Origin: JANNVK01 sp031414415 | Lineage (GTDB): Bacteria; Acidobacteriota; Blastocatellia; Pyrinomonadales; Pyrinomonadaceae | Length of the DNA: 64,000 nt | Reading direction: 5' to 3' | Assembly: GCA_031414415.1 (NCBI GenBank) | Contig: JANNVK010000070.1 | Location: forward strand, 1 to 64,000 | Part shown: piece after piece, positions 36,001 through 43,310 of the stretch | How positions within the stretch are numbered: the stretch's first letter is position 1 | Layout of the letters: every line of letters starts with the position of its first letter | Translations under genes and position numbers: made by a program | The notes under the pieces: model-generated | The model's database searches: none | Told to the model about the DNA's origin: nothing | Seen by the model: the letters and a program-made list of their open reading frames with translations, nothing else

Positions 36001-36727
36001 GTTTTTTAGTTCCTATCACTTCGAACATCGCTTTACCAGTTAGCGATCCGTTTGGTGAAACACATCCAGTGTCTCCCACAGTTACAATGTTGTTCAAATA
36101 CATTCGGCATCGCCCATGATTAACGCTTTCCTCAGCACTTTCACCCTGAAGCGAAACATTTGAGGGAATGTTTACCGTATCCCCGATGTTGTAAATACTC
36201 TGCTGGTCGTTGGGACCTCCCGTGCATGGGAAATAGAGCGTTCCACCACCCAACCCTCCAAGGTAAGTAACCGCAGCTTGAATCTCATTTCGATGATTAA
36301 AGTTACGGTCAGGACCGTGTGTTTGAACTCCATTAATTATCCCTCCCATCTTGACTACTCGAGGAGTTTCAACAGACATTTTGATGTCGCTTGAGTCAAC
36401 CCAAGCACCTTGAGAATCAAAAGCACGTGCCCGATAAGTGTAGGAATCTTGCCCTAACAGGTTTTCTGTAATCGTTCGTGTTGTATTCGAACCAATAAAG
36501 GTTTTATATGCCACATCATTTCGATAGAAAACAATTTTTGTGAGACTGTTGGCATTCGATGAAACCGTCGCGGTAACCGAAAAAGCGGCGGTCGGTGCCT
36601 GCATCGTTGCACCGTTTGGTCCGCTGATGTTGACGTTAAACTGTGCATAAGAAGCAACATTAAAAACAAAAAGAGCGAAAAATATCGCCATCAAACTATG
36701 TAAAAAAACATTTCGACAAACTCTCAT
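33017..36727 (-). CDS. Giant secreted protein: Ig-like N-domain, right-handed beta-helix, VRP-type repeats
   Basis: A 1236-residue protein. I start at the ATG at 36727 because GGAGGG lies just upstream; the ATG seven codons earlier places that site inside the gene. A signal peptide ends at SYAQ. Residues about 30-120 are Ig-like (GPNGATMQAPTAAFSVTATVSS). Two pectate-lyase-3-like beta-helix regions follow, each with the entry AAVTYLGGLGGGTLYFP or LQLLLDSQTNRGTVLI. From about residue 965, five VRP/FG-GAP-like blades carry W-RPS-QWWV/WIL...GIPGDIP patterns. Their Ca-binding DxDxDG loops are degenerate, unlike those in the protein at 41654. It probably acts at the cell surface on polysaccharide; lyase activity is unproved. 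Confidence 0.85.
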   Translation of the reverse strand: MRVCRNVFLHSLMAIFFALFVFNVASYAQFNVNISGPNGATMQAPTAAFSVTATVSSNANSLTKIVFYRNDVAYKTFIGSNTTRTITENLLGQDSYTYRARAFDSQGAWVDSSDIKMSVETPRVVKMGGIINGVQTHGPDRNFNHRNEIQAAVTYLGGLGGGTLYFPCTGGPNDQQSIYNIGDTVNIPSNVSLQGESAEESVNHGRCRMYLNNIVTVGDTGCVSPNGSLTGKAMFEVIGTKKRVRFRDLWLVSRTIGRDCASQAGTFDQIAADITTGVRMNASSGGNISDVIFENVSITGFTNGINAIGNSISDIKMRGVRTAGNNRQLKIDAMYAYDWDVQNFNVTYMIKNQGAIEIISAGAPVSYTGENPKLKFLQLNCNGDGAAAFVDKPEFCVKIEKHGGLYFKQLHYEGTKTGLIVENIGAATPPKTNFDPIVLENSVATGEFRDASMKLYLIGNGIIAAPNPQTSLSQNHPDKRRMEFVGAGLQSTVVDCGDVHWDRTDTVARMNPNDPIGYGDWRMAFTHTERNRGSFFLAGGDYSFVKAHTVCPSGVPGLPNINEVGGEHFNTGVMPMEAFLPYSNSIEFSEVGSDCNNASKCSEILQLLLDSQTNRGTVLIKNSVPIDRTIFIPSGRQLVGVNKGELVLNEDGRGSPLLQIDVPPPNRTSGIVIRNLRLRTTTIGENTNGLAIIGGSAGIGASSDMHFSGLTFEGFDKGLVVAPESVDDPMSDGLSWKNLKFVNNMTAASLDSSNLSNWNVMNLSIDSNSAYATGWYQKEGGSSLQNVTCRATSNTMKDCLELQMAGVYLTGLKNTQNVTNALTIGVNGIPGYSIPYNSLQFSNLVLRNNNFSSSNININGKTFLVSMNNKYGTFNVSTASEANLSRVTYCGDTFNVGSNSFNGLLDTHPNLYVGVPTPTRVTCGSRPVPWNDAINFGGEETGAEYQPLVGSFFNAAREDFVIYRKGSASNPQAQFRIREANPSATSITKDVNWGTTDDVPLIGNFFPGTLAQIVTWRPSTGQWWVYDPNTTTSYVWGWGIPGDIPFVGNFIDESGSVSGNKDEIAVYRPSNQTIWILNPRSGQPHIYIQRGPNLGDKIQVGDFLGFGYDQIAQYNSGIWSIVDPRNPTTAYSSSLGQADDVPVAGKYLSGNCTQLGIWRPSTQEFHVKDPFASCGTRSLSMTWGSNNRTPTVTDDDIPLKIKTASSSFDRPTAYRRTKAEFPYSISDGQWWVHDQF

Positions 36728-36807
36728 AATTACCCTCCATTTAACCATTTAACTTTTTTAGAATTTCTCTCGGTCGAACCAAAAACGTCTTTACGGAATT
36801 ACTAATG

Positions 36808-37032
36808 TCAATTGTTAAGTCTCTTAAATCTCTTATTAAATTCCGAATCGTTTTGTGTTACATAATCAATAACCAAACGTGATAACGAACCTTGCTTCTC
36901 GTGTTTATTTTTTGACTTTCTCTCTTGATTGGAGATGTTTTTTGAATTAGTGTATGAGCAAAGCATCGAATTAGTTTTAGCAATCATCAAAATTTGGAAA
37001 CAATTTTTATACAAATTTTCGTAAGTTGTCAT
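36808..37032 (-). CDS. Possible small protein in a divergent intergenic region
   Basis: A 74-residue frame in the 343-base gap between the giant secreted protein gene and the sigma-factor gene. It is Asn/Lys/Ser-rich with no recognised domain, and no clear ribosome-binding site was seen. The gap must also hold two divergent promoters. I regard it as possible but unproved; nothing else stands out in this gap. Confidence 0.25.
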   Translation of the reverse strand: MTTYENLYKNCFQILMIAKTNSMLCSYTNSKNISNQERKSKNKHEKQGSLSRLVIDYVTQNDSEFNKRFKRLNN

Positions 37033-37070
37033 TTACATATTGACGAGTTTCGGAGAACACGACACAAACT

Positions 37071-37739
37071 TTGGAAAAAAACCAACAAGAATTAAATAGC
37101 CCGGAGATTCCTGCCGAGCAAGAGCAATATTTGTTGGAAACCGTGCCACTAATCAAGCGAATTGTGGGCAGGAAACTTCACCGTTCGTTTATTTCTGCAT
37201 CAGATGATATTAGCCAAAAAGTTTTTTTGAAACTTTGGAAGTGGATTTCGAAAAGCAAAAAAGAACTCACTGGCGAGGAATGGCAAAAACTTGCGAACAC
37301 AGCGACGCAAAACGAAATAAAGACCTTTTATTCTCATAAATCAAATAAAGAAATCGCTTGTATTGATGACCAAGAAGTGATTTCAAAAAATTCGTTTGGA
37401 TTAATTGAAGGAGACACGGAGAAAGAAGTTAATTCTTTGGCGATGAGAGCTTGGGAAGAAATTAAAAAACTTTCGTTGCGTCAAAAATATGCTTTGCTTT
37501 TGCAAAAGCAAGAACTTATTTTATATTTAGTAGCGAGTAAATGTTGCCAAATACAAGAAATTGCTGAGCATTTACAACTATCGAAAGAGAGATTTTTAGA
37601 AGTTTACCAACTTTTACCGCTGCCTGATGAAAAAATTAGTGAGATTTATTTTGAAGCAGCGAAAGAAAAATTAACAACAAAACAAATTTGGGAAGCAAGG
37701 AGTAAAGCCCGAACGAAGTTACATAATGTGTTGGAATAA
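37071..37739 (+). CDS. ECF-like RNA polymerase sigma factor
   Basis: A 222-residue protein starting at a TTG. The region-2 signature is DDISQKVFLKLWKWISK (about residues 44-60), matching the DxxQxVFLxLW core of sigma-70 region 2. Region 4 is unusual: LRQKYALLLQ is followed by IAEHLQLSKERFLEVYQLLPLPDEKIS and only then by the basic QIWEARSKARTKLHNVL, so the helix-turn-helix appears split by about 40 residues. Its direct successor encodes a zinc-type anti-sigma factor, the standard arrangement for an ECF pair. The GGAG upstream is about 15 bases from the TTG, longer than ideal, so the start is tentative. Confidence 0.75.
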   Translation: MEKNQQELNSPEIPAEQEQYLLETVPLIKRIVGRKLHRSFISASDDISQKVFLKLWKWISKSKKELTGEEWQKLANTATQNEIKTFYSHKSNKEIACIDDQEVISKNSFGLIEGDTEKEVNSLAMRAWEEIKKLSLRQKYALLLQKQELILYLVASKCCQIQEIAEHLQLSKERFLEVYQLLPLPDEKISEIYFEAAKEKLTTKQIWEARSKARTKLHNVLE

Positions 37740-37746
37740 TTTAAAC

Positions 37747-38874
37747 ATGCAACATTTGTCACAAAAACAAATCACAGAAATTTTAAATGGGGCAACGCAA
37801 GATATTGATCTTAAAAATATTTTGCTGCACGTTGAGAGTTGCACTGTCTGCCAATCGAAAATACCTGTTTTGGAGAAACGCGAATTATTCAATTTAATTT
37901 CGCGTGAGCCTGTTTTTCAGCAAGACATAGTTCGAGAAAATAAAGCCTCTTTGTGGAATTGGAATTGGCAGTCAGGAATTTTAAAATTAGGATTTGCGAG
38001 TGCTTTGGTGTTGATTTTTAGTGGACTTTTCTATTTGAGTTTTAACGATAAAAAAGAACTTCTGAACGTTCAAAGTCCGACAAATATCAACACAATTTCA
38101 CCAACAAAAATTACAAATACGAACATAATTTCTGAAATTGAAAATATTTCAACAACTAATTCGCCTGAAAATACTAAAACCTCAACAAATAATAACGAAG
38201 TGTTACCACAGAAACAAAAGAAAACGGATTCTATTTTAAACATAAAACCCCAAACAGATATTAGTTGGCTTGATCAAAAAGAATTGGCACTTAATTTGAG
38301 TAAAATTCCGGAAAGTTTAGCTGATTTAGAATCGCCGAATGTTAATGTTCGTGGGGATCAAACGTTAAAAAATCAACTTTTTGCGAAGTATCCAAAAGGA
38401 GAAGTTATACGCGAAAATCAGCCGGTATTGCGTTGGAATTCGGTTAAAAATGCGACTTCATATTTGGTTAGTGTTTATGACGAAAATTATAATGAACTTT
38501 ATTCAAAAGTAGTAACCGAAACCTCATTTAAGGTTGAAAATCCGCTCAAGCGAGGCGAGAAATATCAGTGGCAAGTAAAAGCGATTACCTTTGGCGTTGA
38601 TAAATCTGCCATAACTTTGAAACCGACAATGTTTAGAGTCGCGAATGATGAAACAATCAAAAAAATTGATAAAATTGCGACGAGCAACGGAATGCTTTGG
38701 AAGAAATTGAATCTTCAATTTAAAGAAGGAATGATAAGCGAAGCTGAAAAAACGTTGGCGATTATCTTAAGTAAGAATCCGAAAGATAAGCTCGCAATCA
38801 AGTTTTTAAGACGAATAAATTCGTTGCGTGAAAAGACTCAGAAACCTCCAACTGAAACAAAACCTGCCCAATAA
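37747..38874 (+). CDS. Transmembrane zinc-type anti-sigma factor with extracytoplasmic FN3-like domain
   Basis: A 375-residue protein from the ATG at 37747 (a start at 37726, overlapping the sigma gene, is also possible). The cytosolic N-domain has the anti-sigma zinc motif H28-x3-C32-x2-C35 (HVESCTVC). One membrane segment follows (about 88-107, LGFASALVLIFSGLFYLSF), then a long Asn/Thr-rich linker. A domain ending in PVLRWNSVKNATSYLVSVYDE...YQWQVKA is FN3/Ig-like. The C-terminal helices (GMISEAEKTLAIILSKNPKDKLA) look TPR-like. It should hold the sigma factor at the membrane and release it on an outside signal. Its 3' end overlaps the convergent CHAT gene by 37 bases. Confidence 0.8.
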   Translation: MQHLSQKQITEILNGATQDIDLKNILLHVESCTVCQSKIPVLEKRELFNLISREPVFQQDIVRENKASLWNWNWQSGILKLGFASALVLIFSGLFYLSFNDKKELLNVQSPTNINTISPTKITNTNIISEIENISTTNSPENTKTSTNNNEVLPQKQKKTDSILNIKPQTDISWLDQKELALNLSKIPESLADLESPNVNVRGDQTLKNQLFAKYPKGEVIRENQPVLRWNSVKNATSYLVSVYDENYNELYSKVVTETSFKVENPLKRGEKYQWQVKAITFGVDKSAITLKPTMFRVANDETIKKIDKIATSNGMLWKKLNLQFKEGMISEAEKTLAIILSKNPKDKLAIKFLRRINSLREKTQKPPTETKPAQ

Positions 38875-41639
38875 AACGGATGATTTTGGATTCCTTTTTT
38901 ACCGATTTGTTTCAAAGCGGCAGATTGTAAAGATTCGGCAATTCCTTTGTTTTGAGATAGTTGCTGATGAAATGTTTGCATTTCATCGACTGTTGTAGTG
39001 TCGTCAATCTCCCATTGCGTAGCGACAACATTTTTGCTTCCCGCAACTAAAAAAGCCCACGTTAAACTCAATAAACCTTCGCCGTTAAAAACTTGTCCGT
39101 CATTCGTGCTACAAGCTGATAAAATTACTAATTGCGGCGATGTTTTTAGCCCAATTATCTCTTCAATTTCAAGATTTCCGTCATTGTTTGCGTCTTTCGT
39201 TAAGATCAGTGATGATTTCATTGGCTGCACTTCATCTAATTTTCCGTGGACGGCTAAGTGCACTGTATTTGCGGTTTGCAATGCTTCTTTGAGGGCAGTT
39301 TCGGTCGCAAATTCCTTGATAAAAAAAGTGCTTGAAGGATAAATAAGCGAGAGATTTTTCACCTCGATTTCAGACTTGGGCAAAGATTTTATAGATTCAT
39401 TAATCGGATTTCCAAACCCGACAACGTTGTTTTTGCCATCCAAATTTGTAGTTTTACTTTTTTGAATAGTTTGTAAAATCTTTAACGATGGAACATAACT
39501 GAGAGCTGATTTTTGGATCAAATATTCCTGCTGCGAATTTAAAAGTGCTTGAAAGGGAAGTTTCCAGAGAATTCCTTCGGGAATAATTATCAAACTGGAA
39601 GAACTTTTGATTTCGGCTTCTATCGGTTTTATCAAGAGGTCATACAATTCGTGCGATTCTTTTTTGAATCCTAAGTCTTGCCCAACAATTTCACCTCGCC
39701 ATTTTTCAATTCTTTCTTTCAATAATCTTTCAGTTACGTTGATTTTAAAGGCTTTAACAGGTTGATTTTGTTTGATAACGAAAACTGTCAGAAATTCATT
39801 TGTAAATGAATATTCTAAAATTACTTTATCCGACAGGTTTGCGGTCAATTCTTTAAACTCGATATTTGAAATCTCAGTTTTTTTAAACTTGTCTGTTAAA
39901 AAAGAAACATCTTGTCGCTGATTTAATTTCTCTTCATGAATTTTGAGCAGATTTTGGAGCTCAACATCTGATTTGTCTTCGCCTTTTAGTCCTGAAATAA
40001 GCAATCTTTGGAAAATTTTGTTTCTTAATTCAAGTGCTTCATCAGACATAATCCAACTTTTATCAATTATTCCAAAACTTTTATCTGAAACCATTTTGCT
40101 AATTAACCAGCGAGATTTATAGCTATCAGAATCTAACAAAGCCGACTCGAAATCTCCTTTTTCGACTTGGACAAGCGTTTTAAAATGAAAAGGAAAAATG
40201 AATTCGTCGAGATAATTAAGGTTAAGCCCAATGCTGCGAGAATTTAACTGCTCATCTTTGATTTGAGAAATTGATTGGTTAAGAATTTCTATCGTTTTTT
40301 CAGGTGAAACCGCTTTGGTTTTGTAATCAAGCCATAGTTCTAGAGAGTTTAAATAACTGACTATATTTATAAAATTCGATTTCACAATTTCTTTTTTAGC
40401 CTGCTCAAGCGATACTCTTGCGAGGCTTAATTCGTTATTCGAGATAAGAAAGGCTGTATAATGCCAATAATAATTTAGTTTTGTCCGTGAATTATCACCA
40501 AGATTTGCTTTGACTTCATTAAAAAGTGTCTCAGCTTCTTTGATTTTACCTTGGCTTTCGAGTGCCGATGCTAAAGCGATTTTGCTTAGCCTAATTATCT
40601 CTTCGTTTTTTGGTGACAAACGTTCAGCGATTTCTATCAATTGCGTTAATTCTTTTTCGGCATTTTTAATATCACCTTTCCACTGAAGAGTTTTTCCAAT
40701 CGTGTATTTATAAGTAATTGCTCGATTTACATCTTCTAGTTCTAACGCAATTTTATGAGCTTTTCTATAAAACTTTATTGCTTCGTTAGAGTCACCGTTT
40801 GAATTTAAAATTTCTCCTTTCGTTGATAAAGCCATCATTTTTTTTCGTTTGCTGGAAGAATATTTCAATGAGTTATCAATTTTTTGGCTAATTTCAATGG
40901 CTGCGTGGCGAACTAAAAGGTTGCGATACAAATGCATTGAAAATGTATTGACCTCCAACAAAGAATCGTAGTCTTTAAATGCATTCAAAATACTTTCGGA
41001 TCTTTCAAAAAATGCCAAAGCCTTGGAATATTGTCCTTGATAGAAAAAATATAAACCTAAAGTTTTGTATGTTAAACCTCTTAAATGTTCAGAATTTGTT
41101 TCTTTTGATAAAGTATGAGCGATTACAATATTTGAAAACGCCTCAGCATCGAATTCGCCTGTATCAGTCTTAATCTGAAGGCTGGCTATTTCTAACAAGG
41201 CTTCAGCAGCCAAAATCTTTGCACTTTCAGCGTTTGTCTTCTTGAAATATTCAATAGCTTTCGTGAAAACCTCAATTGCTTCAGACGTTTTTTTACTGTC
41301 TTTTTCAATTATCAATAAACCACGAAGATAATTGAGTTTTCCAAACACAAAAAAATCTTCCAATTTTTCCGCAATTTTTAAAGCGACAGAAATTTTTTTA
41401 TTACTATCCGCATCATATTGATTAGTTAAATTTTCAGCTTGTTTTATAAATTGATTTAGAACAATTACGAGCTCACTTCTTTTCTTAGACTTAATCCAGT
41501 TTTCTAACTCGTCATTGTTTAGTTTCTGCAAAAATGAAAAATCCGCCGGAGTTGGTTGTGAAAAAACAACAAGATTTCCGGCGAAAATAAATTGAATGAA
41601 TATTAAAAGTGTATGCGTAAGCATTCGAGAAGCAAACAT
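38838..41639 (-). CDS. Exported TPR-CHAT protease
   Basis: A 933-residue protein with a signal peptide (hydrophobic LLIFIQFIFAGNLVVFSQ). Residues about 40-450 are TPR-like repeats (LRGLTYKTLGLYFFYQGQYSKALAFFERSE; KGEILNSNGDSNEAIKFYRKAHKIA). The C-terminal CHAT domain carries the caspase-like dyad H798 (VHLAVHG) and C843 (LSACSTNDG), followed by GLLSLTWAFLVAGSKNVVATQW. CHAT proteases cleave specific partner proteins. Its export and its position opposite a sigma/anti-sigma pair suggest that the anti-sigma ectodomain could be a substrate (inference). The secreted VRP gene lies 14 bases upstream on the same strand and probably shares its transcript. Confidence 0.88.
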   Translation of the reverse strand: MFASRMLTHTLLIFIQFIFAGNLVVFSQPTPADFSFLQKLNNDELENWIKSKKRSELVIVLNQFIKQAENLTNQYDADSNKKISVALKIAEKLEDFFVFGKLNYLRGLLIIEKDSKKTSEAIEVFTKAIEYFKKTNAESAKILAAEALLEIASLQIKTDTGEFDAEAFSNIVIAHTLSKETNSEHLRGLTYKTLGLYFFYQGQYSKALAFFERSESILNAFKDYDSLLEVNTFSMHLYRNLLVRHAAIEISQKIDNSLKYSSSKRKKMMALSTKGEILNSNGDSNEAIKFYRKAHKIALELEDVNRAITYKYTIGKTLQWKGDIKNAEKELTQLIEIAERLSPKNEEIIRLSKIALASALESQGKIKEAETLFNEVKANLGDNSRTKLNYYWHYTAFLISNNELSLARVSLEQAKKEIVKSNFINIVSYLNSLELWLDYKTKAVSPEKTIEILNQSISQIKDEQLNSRSIGLNLNYLDEFIFPFHFKTLVQVEKGDFESALLDSDSYKSRWLISKMVSDKSFGIIDKSWIMSDEALELRNKIFQRLLISGLKGEDKSDVELQNLLKIHEEKLNQRQDVSFLTDKFKKTEISNIEFKELTANLSDKVILEYSFTNEFLTVFVIKQNQPVKAFKINVTERLLKERIEKWRGEIVGQDLGFKKESHELYDLLIKPIEAEIKSSSSLIIIPEGILWKLPFQALLNSQQEYLIQKSALSYVPSLKILQTIQKSKTTNLDGKNNVVGFGNPINESIKSLPKSEIEVKNLSLIYPSSTFFIKEFATETALKEALQTANTVHLAVHGKLDEVQPMKSSLILTKDANNDGNLEIEEIIGLKTSPQLVILSACSTNDGQVFNGEGLLSLTWAFLVAGSKNVVATQWEIDDTTTVDEMQTFHQQLSQNKGIAESLQSAALKQIGKKGIQNHPFYWAGFVSVGGF

Positions 41640-41653
41640 ACTGATTAAACGAA

Positions 41654-42823
41654 CTACCTACAACCTCTTGGGCATTGGTCAGAACAAATTGGAACGGGAC
41701 ACTTCAAAACTGGTCCGGTTGGTAAATCTTTTACAACAAGTGCTATCGGAATATCTCCGGTTAATCCATATTGAGTTACATAATAACCATCTGTGCTTCC
41801 AAGAATATGGAATTCATAATGACCTGCAACATCTCTTTGAATTGCAAAATCCCATATTCCGTCTCCATCGTAGTCGCCAGGAACGGGCTTATCTCCTATT
41901 GTCCCAAAATGAACCGCCTGACTTCCTCCATTGCTGTTAATAATATGCCAATCGCCAGTAGATGGGCGGTAATATGCAAGGTCAACTACTCCATCAGCCA
42001 CACCGTTTTTAGCATAATTTCCCGATACAGGAATGTCGCCATTGCTTCCCCAGTATTCATATCTAAAGGTGTTGGTGCTGCTATTTTTTATTTCCCACAA
42101 ACCATCATTTTGTCTCCAAACTGCAATGTCAGCATTCCCATCATTGTCGTAATCCTTGACGACTGGAAAATAGACTACATCAGGTCCAGTTCTCGGAGCG
42201 AGTGAATTAATCAAATAACCTGGTGCACTCTGTGTTCTATAAAAAAATCTTGGAATGGTAACGTTTCCTTCAGTTTCGATCCGAAAAATAGCAATGTCAG
42301 TTTTATTATCATTATTATAGTCAGCTGGAATTGGCAAATCTACATTTGGTGTTCCAAAATGAATGCCAGAGATAACAGAATTTGAAGAATTTAATATATG
42401 CCAACGACCTTCGTTGTTTGACGTTCTGTAAACAACTAAATCGGTTATTCCATCACCGTCGTAATCTCCACCGAGAGGCATATCGCCTGTGGTTCCAAAA
42501 CTATGGACTATTGTATTATTTTGGCTACTTTTATTAATCCAAAATTGACCAGTTGCTCCGGGTCGCCAAATAGAAATATCCGTTTTGCAGTCGTTGTCGT
42601 AATATGGCGTTCCGCCGAGAAGATTTAATGCAGTGTTGCAGCCTGTAAAAAGACTAAAAGAATTCTGCGATAAGTTTATAATATGCTTATTTGCATTTAT
42701 GTTTTGGTTCAAATTTTCTGAATAAGCAATCGAAGCATTACCGAAACTGATAACAATTAAGAAACAAGCCAGTAAACTTTTTGAGAGCAAGAAGCGGTTT
42801 AATTTTTTGAAATTAGCGTTCAT
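41654..42823 (-). CDS. Secreted FG-GAP/VRP repeat protein with Cys-rich tail
   Basis: A 389-residue protein starting at 42823, where AAGGAG lies seven bases upstream; the longer frame has no such support. A signal peptide ends near SIAYS. Six or seven blades follow with the pattern D-[IL]-AVWR-x-W-I...G-GD-P--GDYDGDG, including intact Ca-binding loops DYDGDGITD, DYNNDNKTD, DYDNDGNAD and DYDGDGIWD. This predicts a beta-propeller of the FG-GAP/integrin-alpha type. The C-terminus ends in a short Cys-rich tail (CPVPICSDQCPRGCR), perhaps an attachment or disulfide element. It is probably co-transcribed with the TPR-CHAT gene 14 bases downstream. Confidence 0.85.
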   Translation of the reverse strand: MNANFKKLNRFLLSKSLLACFLIVISFGNASIAYSENLNQNINANKHIINLSQNSFSLFTGCNTALNLLGGTPYYDNDCKTDISIWRPGATGQFWINKSSQNNTIVHSFGTTGDMPLGGDYDGDGITDLVVYRTSNNEGRWHILNSSNSVISGIHFGTPNVDLPIPADYNNDNKTDIAIFRIETEGNVTIPRFFYRTQSAPGYLINSLAPRTGPDVVYFPVVKDYDNDGNADIAVWRQNDGLWEIKNSSTNTFRYEYWGSNGDIPVSGNYAKNGVADGVVDLAYYRPSTGDWHIINSNGGSQAVHFGTIGDKPVPGDYDGDGIWDFAIQRDVAGHYEFHILGSTDGYYVTQYGLTGDIPIALVVKDLPTGPVLKCPVPICSDQCPRGCR

Positions 42824-43310
42824 TTTTTTCTCCTTAACTTTAACAAATTTAATTGTCGAGCATTTATATTCGTTGAAAAAATCAGAGCCAAAGTTCTTAT
42901 CGCTGATCGAATAAAACTTAACCAATCAACAAAATTGTGTTTCTTAGTAATTAGATATAATTCGAAAAACTAACTTATTCAAGTATTTAGCCGGATTTTT
43001 TTTTTTGAGCAAAATAAAAACATTCATTATTAGATTGATAATCCCAAATACAATATATTTCTCAAATAATAGTATTGAAGTGATTATTAGAATGTATTAT
43101 TTTGCTTTAAGCATCAAAAATATGAATTACAGCAAATTTCTATCCTATTTTGATTTAACACTTTTAACTTTGCGTATTTAGAAACCTTGCCTCAGAAATA
43201 AAAATTTTATATTTTGAATAAATTGTCACAAAATAAAATGTTGTGGTGTTTCTCTTATGTAAGTCGAAAATAATTCAACAATTTATAAAAACGACAAGGA
43301 GACAGCATTT
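42824..43310. other. Long AT-rich divergent intergenic region
   Basis: 487 bases between the divergent VRP and DUF4097 genes. It is very AT-rich with a run of T at about 43007-43018. I see no gene and no convincing tRNA or hairpin. It must contain two promoters, but no -35/-10 pair stands out. AAGGAG sites just inside each end serve the two genes. Confidence 0.5.

Noticed and set aside
36748..36748. ATG seven codons upstream as start of the giant secreted protein
   Set aside because: The GGAGGG ribosome-binding site lies inside that extension and fits the ATG at 36727.
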